Source: JALZKA01 sp963734015 (GTDB lineage: Bacteria; Actinomycetota; Thermoleophilia; Solirubrobacterales; 70-9). From it: a DNA stretch of 64,000 bases. Location of the stretch: positions 196,344-260,343 of the forward strand of contig CAVTFG010000019.1 of assembly GCA_963734015.1 (NCBI GenBank), written 5' to 3'. Each line of letters begins with the position of its first letter. Within the stretch, counting starts at the first letter, position 1. The notes beneath the pieces were generated by a model. It was not told where the DNA came from and did not search any database. It worked only from the letters and a program-made list of their open reading frames with translations. The position numbers were made by a program, and so were the translations under genes. Positions 50,511 to 58,783 of the stretch are shown one piece after another.

Positions 50511-52322
50511 GTGACCACCGCAGCCGAAGCCCCCGACCAGGCCCTCGCCGAAGCGCGCTGGAACCTCGACCCGCTCGTCGACGGCGCCGGCGCCGAGGGC
50601 ACGCTGGCCCTCCTCGACGAGGCGCGCGAGCGGGCCCAGGCGTTCTCCGAGGCCAATCGCGGCAAGGTCGACGAGCTGGACGTCGACGGCCTCGTGGCCG
50701 CGATGCGCGAGCTCGAGCAGATCTTCGAGCGGGTGGGCAGGGCCGGCGGCTATGCGTCCCTCTGGTTCACCGTCGACACGCGCGACCCCGAGCGCGGCGC
50801 CCTGCTCCAGCAGGTCCGCGAGCGCGGGGCGGAGATCGAGACCTCGCTCCTCTTCTTCGAGCTCGAGTGGAACGAGCTGGACGACGAGCGGGCCGAGGAG
50901 CTGCTCGCGGCCGACGAGATCGAGTTCTGCCGCCATTACCTGCGCACGGCACGCCGCTATCGCCCGCACCAGCTGACCGAGCCGGAGGAGAGGGTGCTGA
51001 CCGAGACGGACGTCACCGGGCCCTCCGCGTTCCAGCGCCTGTTCACGGAGCAGACCTCGGCGCTGATGGTCGAGTTGCCGGACGCCGACGAGCCGATGCC
51101 GCTGATGGAGGCCCTGAGCAAGCTCCAGGACCCGGACCGCGAGCTCCGCGAGGCGACGGCCGCGGCGGTGACGGAGTCGCTCGAGCCGGACCTGCGAACC
51201 CGGGCGTTCATCTTCAACACGCTGCTCCAGGACAAGTCGACCAAGGATCGCCTCCGCTCGTACGAGCACTGGCTCGCGTCGCGGAACCTGGCGAACGAGG
51301 CGTCCGACGAATCGGTCGAGGCGCTGATCGACGCGGTCGTGCAGAGCTATGAGCTCGCTCGCCGCTGGTACCGGCTGAAGGCGAAGCTCCTCGGGGTCGA
51401 CCGGCTCGCGCACTACGACCGGATGGCGCCGGTGACCGATGACCCGCGGCACATCCCCTACACCGAGGCCCGCGAGCTGGTGCTCGACTGCTACCGCGGC
51501 TTCTCGCCCGAGCTCGGCGACGCGGCCGAGGGGTTCTTCGCCGGCGACTACATCGACGCCCCGCCGGAGCCGGGCAAGCGCGGGGGCGCGTTCTGCGCGT
51601 ACATCGTCCCATCGGTCCACCCGTACGTGATGCTCAATTACACGTCCCGCTCGAACGACGTGCTGATCATGGCCCACGAACTGGGGCACGGCGTCCACGC
51701 CCACCTCGCCCGCGACCAGGGCCTGTTCCAGTTCTCGACCCCGCTCACCCTGGCCGAGACCGCGTCGATCTTCGGCGAGACGATCGTGCTCGAGCGGCTG
51801 CTCGCCGACGCGCCCGACGCCGCCGCCCGGCTCTCGCTCTTGGCCGAGTCGCTCGACGGCGCCGTCGCGGCGGTGTTCCGCCAGATCGCGATGAACCGCT
51901 TCGAGGATCGGATCCACGAGCGGCGCCGGACGGCGGGTGAGCTCGCGGTCGACGACTTCGCGAGCGAATGGCTCGACACCCAGAAGGACCTCCTCGGCGA
52001 CTCGGTCGAGGTCACGGACGACTACGGGTCCTGGTGGTCGTACGTGCCGCACTTCGTCGACACGCCCGGCTACGTCTACGCCTACGCGTACGGGCACCTG
52101 CTGGCGCTGTCGGTGTACCGGAAGTACAAGGAGCGCGGTGACGAGTTCGTCCCGTCCTACCTCGAGTTGCTGCGCGCCGGCGGCTCGCGCTCGCCTGAGG
52201 ACCTCGGCGCGATCGTCGACGTCGACCTCACCGACCCGGGCTTCTGGCAGTCGGGCCTCGACCTGATCGCCGAGCAGCTGGACGCCGCCGAAGCCGCGGC
52301 CTCCGAGGCGGGCCGGCTCTAG
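50511..52322 (+). CDS. M3-family oligoendopeptidase (PepF-like)
   Basis: 603 residues, normal for PepF/M3B. Zinc motif VLIMAHELGHGVHAHLA (HExxH) near residue 386, downstream TLAETASIFGETIVLERLL (third ligand Glu), DTPGYVYAYAYGHLLALSVY substrate-binding tyrosines, and a helical N-terminal half. Cytoplasmic, cleaves short peptides. It follows the ATP-grasp and gamma-glutamyl hydrolase genes closely, so it may process the same peptide, although PepF genes are also common on their own. GTG 50511 chosen because the next in-frame starts would cut the N-terminal domain. The stop shares a CTAG with the next gene. Confidence 0.92.
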   Translation: MTTAAEAPDQALAEARWNLDPLVDGAGAEGTLALLDEARERAQAFSEANRGKVDELDVDGLVAAMRELEQIFERVGRAGGYASLWFTVDTRDPERGALLQQVRERGAEIETSLLFFELEWNELDDERAEELLAADEIEFCRHYLRTARRYRPHQLTEPEERVLTETDVTGPSAFQRLFTEQTSALMVELPDADEPMPLMEALSKLQDPDRELREATAAAVTESLEPDLRTRAFIFNTLLQDKSTKDRLRSYEHWLASRNLANEASDESVEALIDAVVQSYELARRWYRLKAKLLGVDRLAHYDRMAPVTDDPRHIPYTEARELVLDCYRGFSPELGDAAEGFFAGDYIDAPPEPGKRGGAFCAYIVPSVHPYVMLNYTSRSNDVLIMAHELGHGVHAHLARDQGLFQFSTPLTLAETASIFGETIVLERLLADAPDAAARLSLLAESLDGAVAAVFRQIAMNRFEDRIHERRRTAGELAVDDFASEWLDTQKDLLGDSVEVTDDYGSWWSYVPHFVDTPGYVYAYAYGHLLALSVYRKYKERGDEFVPSYLELLRAGGSRSPEDLGAIVDVDLTDPGFWQSGLDLIAEQLDAAEAAASEAGRL

Positions 52323-53887
52323 CCCTCCCCCGGCGAGCGAGCCGCCGACGGGCCGATGTGGTCAGCCGGCACTTTCACCTGCTCGACCTCGCCCGCCTCG
52401 AGATCGATCATGAGCTCGCGGGGATGAAGCAGGGGGAGGCGTTCCCCGCCGATGCAGCCCAGGATCATCCGAAACGTGTTCACGGCGAGGTCGGCGCGAG
52501 CGCTTTCCGGCGCACAGGAGGCAGGCAGCCGCTGTGCGTTCATGATCGCGAAGCGCGCGTCGAGCTCCGGCTGCGACCAGTCGCTCAGCGGGCGGTGGAA
52601 CTCGATGCCGAACTTTGGGCCGTGGTCCCCTTGGATGACGATGATCGCGTCTGGATCCTCGGCTTCGATCTCGTCGATCGCACGGAGGAGGCTGCGGTTG
52701 ACGCATTCGATCGCCTGCCGGTACTGCTCGCCTCCCTCCCCCGCCGCGTCGCCCCAGTAGTCGATCTCGGGCGCGGTGAGGTCGTCGCGCAGCGCGCAGC
52801 CTTCGAGGTAGCGGTAGGGCGGGTGCGGCGTGAGCAGATGGGCATAGGTGAAGAGCGGTTTCCCTGAGCGCGCGGTTGTGACCTCGTCGACGACGTCCTC
52901 CGGCGAGAGGTAGCCGCGCAGCGGGCTGACGTGGATGCCGAGCGCCGGCAGCACCGTCGCGAACGGCGTCGCCCCGAGGATCGCGACCTCGCGTTCGCCG
53001 CCGACGCCCTCAACTTCCCCGGCATGCGGCTCGATGCAGAGATCGACCTGCTCACCGCAGTCGAAGGACGAGTAGTCGGTGGCGAACGCGAACTCGTACC
53101 CGAGGCGATGGAAGGCGTCCACGACCTCGTTGTCGCCCTCGACCGCGTCCAGGAACGGGGTGTGGTCCTCGAGTTCCCCGGGCACAGCCGGATAGTCCAT
53201 CGAAAGGGTCGAAGCGAGCGAGAGAAACGTGACCGGGTACGCGGCGACCGCTTCGTCGTGGATCTGGAAGTTGCGCCGCGTCAGGGCTTCGAGGAAGCGG
53301 GCATTGTCGAAGCCGATCGTCTGCTCGAGCTGGTCGGCGCGGCCGTAGCCATCCAGAAGGAAGAAGTAGACGTCGGGTGATCGCTCGGGAGGGCTTGACG
53401 ATTCCACCGGTGTGTCGCCGGCATTGAGATCGGGAGCCGCTGTTGTGGCTCTGAAGAACGTGTAGTCGACGACCGGCAGCGCCAGGAGCAGGGCTCCCGC
53501 CAGGACCGCGTAGCTCCAGGCCAGAGCGTGACGGGAGAGGCGAATCGCGAGCATCACCGCCGCAGCGAACAGCGCCAGCCAAATCGCGACGGCGGCAGGA
53601 TCGCCCTCGAGCCCAGCGAGCTCAGCCATGGAGTGCGCGAGCTGGAACTGGAAGAGGACGAACGCCGCCGCGGCGAAGATGACCGCCGCCCGCTCGCGTG
53701 CGACCGGGCCACGGAGGCGGCCGGTGATGACAAGCGCCGCGAGCCCGGGGACGAGCAGGGTGAGGGCGTACAGGCCAAGGTCGGCGTCGGGGTCGAGGTC
53801 GGCGCGGTTGGTATTGAGGAAGACCGCGAAGGGAAGCACCGAGAACAGCACCACCGTCAAGACGGGGCGCCACCGGGTGGCGTTCAC
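52319..53887 (-). CDS. membrane-anchored sulfatase-superfamily protein
   Basis: 522 residues. Five hydrophobic helices in residues 1-150 (VLTVVLFSVLPFAVFL, LTLLVPGLAALVITG, VIFAAAAFVLFQFQLA, IWLALFAAAVMLAI, YAVLAGALLLALPVV), then an extracytoplasmic alkaline-phosphatase-superfamily domain: DVYFFLLDGYGRADQL (metal Asp), TYAHLLTPHPPYRYL, IIVIQGDHGPKFGIEF (metal Asp-His). Resembles LTA-synthase/phosphoethanolamine-transferase-like or sulfatase-like proteins that modify envelope glycans or lipids. The Cys/Ser-type sulfatase maturation motif is not seen. Substrate unknown. Confidence 0.8.
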   Translation of the reverse strand: MNATRWRPVLTVVLFSVLPFAVFLNTNRADLDPDADLGLYALTLLVPGLAALVITGRLRGPVARERAAVIFAAAAFVLFQFQLAHSMAELAGLEGDPAAVAIWLALFAAAVMLAIRLSRHALAWSYAVLAGALLLALPVVDYTFFRATTAAPDLNAGDTPVESSSPPERSPDVYFFLLDGYGRADQLEQTIGFDNARFLEALTRRNFQIHDEAVAAYPVTFLSLASTLSMDYPAVPGELEDHTPFLDAVEGDNEVVDAFHRLGYEFAFATDYSSFDCGEQVDLCIEPHAGEVEGVGGEREVAILGATPFATVLPALGIHVSPLRGYLSPEDVVDEVTTARSGKPLFTYAHLLTPHPPYRYLEGCALRDDLTAPEIDYWGDAAGEGGEQYRQAIECVNRSLLRAIDEIEAEDPDAIIVIQGDHGPKFGIEFHRPLSDWSQPELDARFAIMNAQRLPASCAPESARADLAVNTFRMILGCIGGERLPLLHPRELMIDLEAGEVEQVKVPADHIGPSAARSPGEG

Positions 53888-54021
53888 TGTGGGAGGGCGT
53901 CGAAGAGCACGCGGCTACCGAGCGGCTTATAACAGTGCCACGACCACGCCAATGCCGACGCCGAACGGGCGGTGTCCGAGGCCGGCCGGCTCTGGCCCAG
54001 GCCGCTAGCCTGTCCTTTCCC

Positions 54022-54095
54022 GCGCCCGTAGCTCAGCCGGATAGAGCGTCGGTCTACGAAACCGAAGGTCACAGGTTCGAATCCTGTCGGGCGCG
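54022..54095 (+). tRNA. tRNA-Arg (anticodon ACG)
   Basis: 74 nt. Acceptor GCGCCCG (54022-54028) pairs CGGGCGC (54088-54094), discriminator G at 54095; D-loop AGCCGGATAG; anticodon ACG at 54056-54058, to be edited to ICG; T-stem ACAGG/CCTGT with TTCGAAT. CCA is not encoded. Confidence 0.97.
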
Positions 54096-54448
54096 CTTCG
54101 CGGAGCAGCCGTTTCTCGCTTGTCCATGCGGAGGAGCCGCCCTTTTCAAGCGTTTCGCGCCAACGCGCTCGGGTGGCGTAATCGGCTTCCGTGCGTAGGG
54201 GCACCATCGCGCAACTATCGCGCGGACGCGAGATGACGACTGGGATTCGTGCCCGTCGAAGAGGTCGGACTATCGCGCAGGCGGTCGCTATGTGTGGGAA
54301 ACTGGCACTTCTCCTTTCACGCGATTGCAAAGGCGAGCGAGGTGGCGTGGCGGCTACCCAGATTGGTCCCGACTGCGGCGCATCGGATCGCATGGATTTG
54401 CCATCGCTGCCTCAGTCGTAGACAGGTCCCAAGAGATTCACCTCTCGC
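54096..54448. other. 353-bp region without a gene
   Basis: No open frame with family resemblance. It holds a 10-bp direct repeat ACTATCGCGC (54214-54223 and 54269-54278) with a further ATCGCGC at 54206-54212, and at about 54118 a sequence CGCTTGTCCATGCGGAG that loosely recalls the palindromic repeat found three times after 60.5 kb. No integrase and no second copy of the tRNA 3' end was seen. Confidence 0.6.
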
Positions 54449-55672
54449 TCATACCGTTCGCAATGCCACGGTAGGCGGCATCCGAGACGCTCGAACGGCC
54501 GGCATCAGGCCAGCGAACGCGCCGATAAGGATGGCCGCGGTGATGCCGCCTAACCACGCCTCGACGGGGATCACGACGGTCCAGCTCTTCGAGCTGGCGT
54601 ACACGGCCGTTGCCGCGGCCCCGGCCAGCACGCCGACGACGCCGCCGATGACGGCGAGCAGGATCGACTCAGCGAGGAACTGCGTCCGGATCTGGGCCTT
54701 CGTCGCACCAAGGGCGCGACGGAGGCCGATCTCCGAGCGGCGTTCCAGAACCGAGATGATCATGATGTTGGCGACGCCGACGGCACCCACGATCAGTGCC
54801 ACCACCCCGAGTCCGAGAAAGAGGCTGTCGAACGCCCCCGCCGCAGCGGCCCGGGCGGTGAGCGCGTCGGACGGCTGGCTTACGTTTACCTCGTTCGGTG
54901 CCTCGGGGTTGGCGGTCGGCGCCAGCAGCGACTGGACCGCCGCCACATGATCGGTGGCGGCGCGCAGGTAGATCGAGCTCGGCGGGCCGGCCTTCTCGTC
55001 GCCGCGGACGACGCTTGCGTAGCCGAGGTACTTGCGGGCGGCCGGATAGCCGATCAGGGCGCTGACGTCGATGTCGGGCACCAGCGGCGAGGGCTTCAGG
55101 ATGCCCGCGACGTTAAACCACTGGTCGCCGAGCCAGATCCGCTGATCGGGGTGGACCCGGTCGATGCCCAGGCGTTGGGCGGCGACGGAACCGAGCACCG
55201 CGACCGGAACGCGGGCAGTGCCCTCGTTGAGCCAGTCGCCGCCTGCGATGCCGGTGTTGAGCACCGGCGGCAGGTTCAGGGGGGTGGCCCGCACCTGAAC
55301 GCCACCGCTGTTGGCCTCCGGGATCATCGAGTTCCGGTAGACCTTCTCTTCCTCGATCAGACCGGTGTGGGCCAGTACTTCGACGTTGTCCAGGTGTGTG
55401 ATCCGCGCCGGCGCGTCGAGGGGCAGCTTCGCCTCCTCCCCCGTGAGGCTCTGTCCGGCTTCTGCGGTCAGCATGTTCGTGCCGAGCCGGTCGATCTCCG
55501 CGAGCAGCCCGGCCTGCGAGGAGGAGGACAGCCCGAGGACCCCCACGATCGCTGCCGTCCCGATCGCGATCCCGAGCGCCGACAGCGCGGCGCGCAGCGG
55601 CCGGGCCCGCAGCCCGATACTCGCCACCCGCAGCCAGTCATTCAGCACCAATCGTCCGCCCTTGGCACTCAT
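54449..55672 (-). CDS. MacB/FtsX-type ABC transporter permease
   Basis: 407 residues. N-terminal helix (LRAALSALGIAIGTAAIVGVL), a large extracytoplasmic MacB-periplasmic-core-like domain (about 45-270), then three membrane helices: GLGVVALIVGAVGVANIMII, FLAESILLAVIGGVVGVLAG, and WLGGITAAILIGAFAGLMPA, with the family phrase ISVLERRSEIGLRRALGAT. Such mechanotransmission permeases extrude peptides or antibiotics, or signal across the envelope. ATG overlaps the ATPase stop (ATGA). Operon with ATPase, adaptor, lipoprotein and VanY. Confidence 0.9.
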   Translation of the reverse strand: MSAKGGRLVLNDWLRVASIGLRARPLRAALSALGIAIGTAAIVGVLGLSSSSQAGLLAEIDRLGTNMLTAEAGQSLTGEEAKLPLDAPARITHLDNVEVLAHTGLIEEEKVYRNSMIPEANSGGVQVRATPLNLPPVLNTGIAGGDWLNEGTARVPVAVLGSVAAQRLGIDRVHPDQRIWLGDQWFNVAGILKPSPLVPDIDVSALIGYPAARKYLGYASVVRGDEKAGPPSSIYLRAATDHVAAVQSLLAPTANPEAPNEVNVSQPSDALTARAAAAGAFDSLFLGLGVVALIVGAVGVANIMIISVLERRSEIGLRRALGATKAQIRTQFLAESILLAVIGGVVGVLAGAAATAVYASSKSWTVVIPVEAWLGGITAAILIGAFAGLMPAVRASRMPPTVALRTV

Positions 55673-56349
55673 GTGTCGGATACCACCTGGCCGTCCAGCA
55701 TCCGAACCTGGCGAGGCAGCTGACCTGCGAGGCCCGTGTCGTGCGTGATCATGAGGATGGTGGCCCCGCCGGCGTTGAGCTCGCGGATGAGCTCCATGAT
55801 CGATGCGCCAGTGGTGCTGTCGAGGTTCCCGGTCGGTTCGTCGGCGAGAACGATCGCCGGACGCCCGACGAGGGCCCGGGCGATCGCAACCCGCTGGCGC
55901 TCGCCTCCGGAGAGCTTGGTGGGCTTGAATGTCGCGCGGTCCGCGAGACCGACCCGTTCGAGCGCCTCATCCGCGCGCCTGTACCGCTCGGCGGCGGGAA
56001 CGCCGGCGTAGAGCAACCCGTCGGCGACGTTCTCACGCACCGTGGCATGTTCGGCCAGGAAGAACGATTGGAAGACGAACCCGATCTCCCGGGCGCGCAG
56101 CAGCGACAGCTCGCGGTCGCTGAGCCGTGCCGCCTCGACCCCACCGATCCTGACCACGCCACCGCTGGGCCGCTCCAGCGTTCCCATGACGTGCAGAAGC
56201 GTGGACTTGCCCGACCCGGAGGGCCCGACGATCGCTACCGCCTCGCCCCGCCGGACGGAAAAGGACACCCCCCGGAGGGCGGGCACCGGCGGCTCCTCAC
56301 CGTAGACCTTGGTCACTCCATCCAGGTCCAGAACCGGTTCGCCGCTCAT
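55669..56349 (-). CDS. MacB/LolD-type ABC transporter ATP-binding protein
   Basis: 226 residues. Walker A VGPSGSGKSTLLHV, Q-loop FVFQSFFL, signature LSGGERQRVAIARAL, Walker B AIVLADEPTGNLDS, H-loop ITHDTG: a complete ATPase. It powers the adjacent permease at the inner membrane. ATG overlaps the adaptor stop (ATGA). Confidence 0.94.
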   Translation of the reverse strand: MSGEPVLDLDGVTKVYGEEPPVPALRGVSFSVRRGEAVAIVGPSGSGKSTLLHVMGTLERPSGGVVRIGGVEAARLSDRELSLLRAREIGFVFQSFFLAEHATVRENVADGLLYAGVPAAERYRRADEALERVGLADRATFKPTKLSGGERQRVAIARALVGRPAIVLADEPTGNLDSTTGASIMELIRELNAGGATILMITHDTGLAGQLPRQVRMLDGQVVSDT

Positions 56350-57446
56350 AGCGACGGCACCACCACTTGATCGCCTTCGGCGAGATCGCCCTCGACCTGG
56401 ACTCGTCCTGCCGCGGTGTCGAACAGGCCGAGCTCCACGGCGACCAGTTCGAGTTGCCCGCCATCGCGCACGAGCTCGACAGCGAACCCGCCGCCGGACT
56501 TGCCGACGATCGCGGTGACCGGGACGCTCAGGGCGCTCTTCACTCCCGCGGTGGTGATCTCCGCCTGGACCGGAGCTTCGTCTAGCCCATGTGCCTTCTC
56601 TGGGTCGTCGAGGCTGATGTAGGCCGGGATGGTCGCGCCGCCGGCGTCGGCGTTCGGTCCTGAAGGGGGTTGGGCGACTTGCCCTAGCCGGTAGACCCTT
56701 CCCGCCACCGACTTGTTGTCAGGCAGAGTGATCTGAGCACGATCGCCCTCCTTCATCACGCCCTGCTGCGACGCATCGAGGCTCACGTGCACCTCGAGCG
56801 TGTCGGAGGTGGCCTCCGCAACCTGTCCACCCGGCTCGGCGGATCCACCGAGCTCGCCGGTCACCTTGGCGATCCGCGCCGACTCCGGCACGAAGATCGC
56901 ATCGTCGATCTGGAGCGCTCCGTTCGCGGCAAAGCCCTTGTCGTCCTGGAGCTGCTCGAGAGCCTCCTCCGTCTCCCGCGTGAAGTCGCTGTCGCCGGGA
57001 TCGATGTCGACGCCGGCGCCGGCGTCATAGCCGAGCTCGTGCAGGTTGCGGTTGAGCTGACGGACGTCGTCGCCCTGATCGCCTACGTCCAGGTCGCGGT
57101 AGGCCGGGACGGTGCCGCACAGCAGCAGCACCGGGTCGTCGTCCACCCGATAGAAGACATCGCCGCAGTCGACCTTGTCGCCTTCCTCGGGCAGCTCGGT
57201 GTAAATCCCGCCGGCCCGGTTGATCGCCGAGTACGGCGAGCCGTCCGATCGTGCCCGATAGGTCAGGATCCCATCCAGGGAGACCATGGCGGAGAGCTCT
57301 CCCTGCTCTACAGTCGCCGTGTTCGCCGGCGACTCTTGTGGCGTCGGGGTCGCCTGCTCGGCGTTGGACGCGACGACCACGCCGCCGGTGGCGGCTGCGG
57401 GAGCCAGGACGACCGCGGCGGCCACCGCCCAGGTCTTCCGGCTCAC
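56346..57446 (-). CDS. efflux adaptor (HlyD/MacA-like) with peptidoglycan-binding domain
   Basis: 366 residues from GTG 57446. One N-terminal membrane helix (TWAVAAAVVLAPAAATGGVVVA), a short biotinyl-lipoyl-like strand region, then a peptidoglycan-binding type 1 domain inserted at about 115-165 (LDVGDQGDDVRQLNRNLHEL, EEALEQLQDDKGF), then adaptor beta-barrel segments (VTGELGGSAEPGGQVAEATS, DRAQITLPDNKSVAGRVYRL, LSVPVTAIVGKSGGG, LAEGDQVVVPSL). This design is common in Gram-positive actinobacterial MacAB-like systems where the adaptor reaches the cell wall. GTG overlaps the lipoprotein stop (GTGA). Confidence 0.87.
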   Translation of the reverse strand: MSRKTWAVAAAVVLAPAAATGGVVVASNAEQATPTPQESPANTATVEQGELSAMVSLDGILTYRARSDGSPYSAINRAGGIYTELPEEGDKVDCGDVFYRVDDDPVLLLCGTVPAYRDLDVGDQGDDVRQLNRNLHELGYDAGAGVDIDPGDSDFTRETEEALEQLQDDKGFAANGALQIDDAIFVPESARIAKVTGELGGSAEPGGQVAEATSDTLEVHVSLDASQQGVMKEGDRAQITLPDNKSVAGRVYRLGQVAQPPSGPNADAGGATIPAYISLDDPEKAHGLDEAPVQAEITTAGVKSALSVPVTAIVGKSGGGFAVELVRDGGQLELVAVELGLFDTAAGRVQVEGDLAEGDQVVVPSL

Positions 57447-57958
57447 TGTCCCGCCACTGCCTCTGCCACGAAATCGCCGCACTTCTCCGTCGCCGCGTTG
57501 AGAATGGTCATACCCTCGGGCGTATCGGAGGATGGGATTCGGGTCGTGTCGATGAGGGGCTCACCTTCGACGGGGTCGGGAAAGTCCTCCACGCCGTTGT
57601 CGCGCACGCACTGGGCGAACTCCAAGGCCGCCGACTGCTCCTCGGGGGTCCGGTCTGCGCTCAAAGTTCCCGGTGGCTGCAGGTCCTTGCACGCGTCGAG
57701 GGTCCTCTTCCACACCGCGGGGCTCACACTGACCCCATATTCGAACTGGCCCGACGCGTTCGGATCCGGGAAGTCGCCGACGCCGTTCTCCCGCATGCAC
57801 TCGGCGAACTTCACTCCCTGGTCACCGTTGTCGGCGGTCGTGTTGGCGGCGTCGCTGCTTCTGGCGGCGTCGTTGTTGCTGGCGTTGGAACAGCCCGCGC
57901 CCGCGCCGATCAAGGCGACGACGGCGAGCGCGGCCAGCGGTCCTAGCTTTCTACTCAT
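57443..57958 (-). CDS. lipoprotein with duplicated Cys/FPDP motif
   Basis: 171 residues. Signal peptide with lipobox GAGAGC (Cys at residue 23), a Ser/Asn/Asp-rich spacer, then two copies of one motif: KFAECMRENGVGDFPDP and EFAQCVRDNGVEDFPDP, each followed by a second Cys (DACKDL, TEKCGDF). Similar small lipoproteins accompany MacB-like transporters in actinobacteria; the function is not known to me. The two Cys per unit could form a disulfide or a ligand site. ATG 57958 follows GGAAGGA. Coupled to the adaptor gene. Confidence 0.75.
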   Translation of the reverse strand: MSRKLGPLAALAVVALIGAGAGCSNASNNDAARSSDAANTTADNGDQGVKFAECMRENGVGDFPDPNASGQFEYGVSVSPAVWKRTLDACKDLQPPGTLSADRTPEEQSAALEFAQCVRDNGVEDFPDPVEGEPLIDTTRIPSSDTPEGMTILNAATEKCGDFVAEAVAGQ

Positions 57959-58013
57959 GTTTCCTTCCGCGTGTGGTGATTGGGTTGACACCGGTTCTGG
58001 CCGACCGTGCGCC

Positions 58014-58697
58014 TCACGGCTGCATCCTCGGGTCCTGGGTGGGGTCGGCATACATGGGCGGGCAGCCGTGATCGATCGCTTCCGGGCGCAGTTCGTAGTG
58101 CCAGGGTTCGTTGCCGTAGATCTGGCACAGCTCGTACGCGGCGCCGTGCTCGGACAGCCACGCCGTGGCATCGGAGGGCCCGATGTCGACTGCGTCCCCC
58201 GACACGTGAGGAGACGTGGTGGGGGTGGCCACCCACCGGGCGGCCTCCTCCGCTGAGCCGTACTCCGCGACCGCCTCTTGGAGTAGCTGTTCCTGGTACT
58301 CCGGCGAACGCCAGCCACTGTCGACTAGGAACTCGACCCCGGCGCCCGCGGCATCCGTTGCGGCTTGCCGCAGGGGAGCGAGGAGAGCTGGATCCAGGTT
58401 GGCTACGGCCGGGAACTCGTCATCGAAGACCGTCGCGCCGTCCGGGAGGGCACCGCCGGCTTCGCCAAGCGCACCAGCGTGCTCACTGGGGAGGACGAGG
58501 GCACCGTCAGCCTCGCCAGGTGCACCACGGTGCTCGCCGTGACGGACGTCGGTCGGTGATGCGGCCGTCGAGGACGAGGACACCACCACCTCGTAGCCGC
58601 GGGCTGCGACGATCGCCGCGATAACGACGAGCAGGCCGTGGACAAGGATCCTGGGGATCGGATGGGTCGTTGTTCGTGCTGGTTCGCCGTAGGTCAC
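58014..58697 (-). CDS. VanY-type D-alanyl-D-alanine carboxypeptidase
   Basis: 227 residues from GTG 58697, which has TGGAGG just upstream. One N-terminal membrane helix (ILVHGLLVVIAAIVAARGY), a linker, then an M15B domain: FLVDSGWRSPEYQEQLL, zinc ligands in TSPHVSGDAVDIGPSD (His, Asp), and EPWHYEL (catalytic Glu, zinc His). It removes the terminal D-Ala from peptidoglycan stem peptides outside the membrane. It opens the operon leading to the lipoprotein and ABC genes and is divergent from an OmpR-type regulator, as in glycopeptide-resistance-like or cell wall stress circuits. Confidence 0.88.
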   Translation of the reverse strand: MTYGEPARTTTHPIPRILVHGLLVVIAAIVAARGYEVVVSSSSTAASPTDVRHGEHRGAPGEADGALVLPSEHAGALGEAGGALPDGATVFDDEFPAVANLDPALLAPLRQAATDAAGAGVEFLVDSGWRSPEYQEQLLQEAVAEYGSAEEAARWVATPTTSPHVSGDAVDIGPSDATAWLSEHGAAYELCQIYGNEPWHYELRPEAIDHGCPPMYADPTQDPRMQP

Positions 58698-58730
58698 GCC
58701 TCCAGTCAAGGCAGCGCGGTGTTGCCAGCA

Positions 58731-58750
58731 CGTATGCGTTTTTCGATACG
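58731..58750. promoter_or_regulatory. inverted repeat in the VanY/regulator intergenic region
   Basis: CGTAT and ATACG arms around GCGTTTTTCG, centred between the divergent VanY and response-regulator genes. A possible operator for the OmpR-type regulator. Confidence 0.35.
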
Positions 58751-58771
58751 CCGACGATATGTGGCAGCGCG

Positions 58772-58777
58772 TAGCCT
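58772..58777 (+). promoter_or_regulatory. leaderless -10 box of the response regulator gene
   Basis: TAGCCT followed by 6 nt and the ATG at 58784. Confidence 0.45.
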
Positions 58778-58783
58778 CGACGC

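Noticed and set aside
48192..52097. 1301-codon open frame on the minus strand
   Set aside because: Codon-by-codon shadow of the ATP-grasp, hydrolase and peptidase genes in GC-rich DNA; His/Arg/Val-rich with no family motif.
53884..54393. 169-codon minus-strand frame containing GFEPVTFGFVDRRSIRLSYG
   Set aside because: It is the antisense translation of tRNA-Arg, a well-known annotation artefact.
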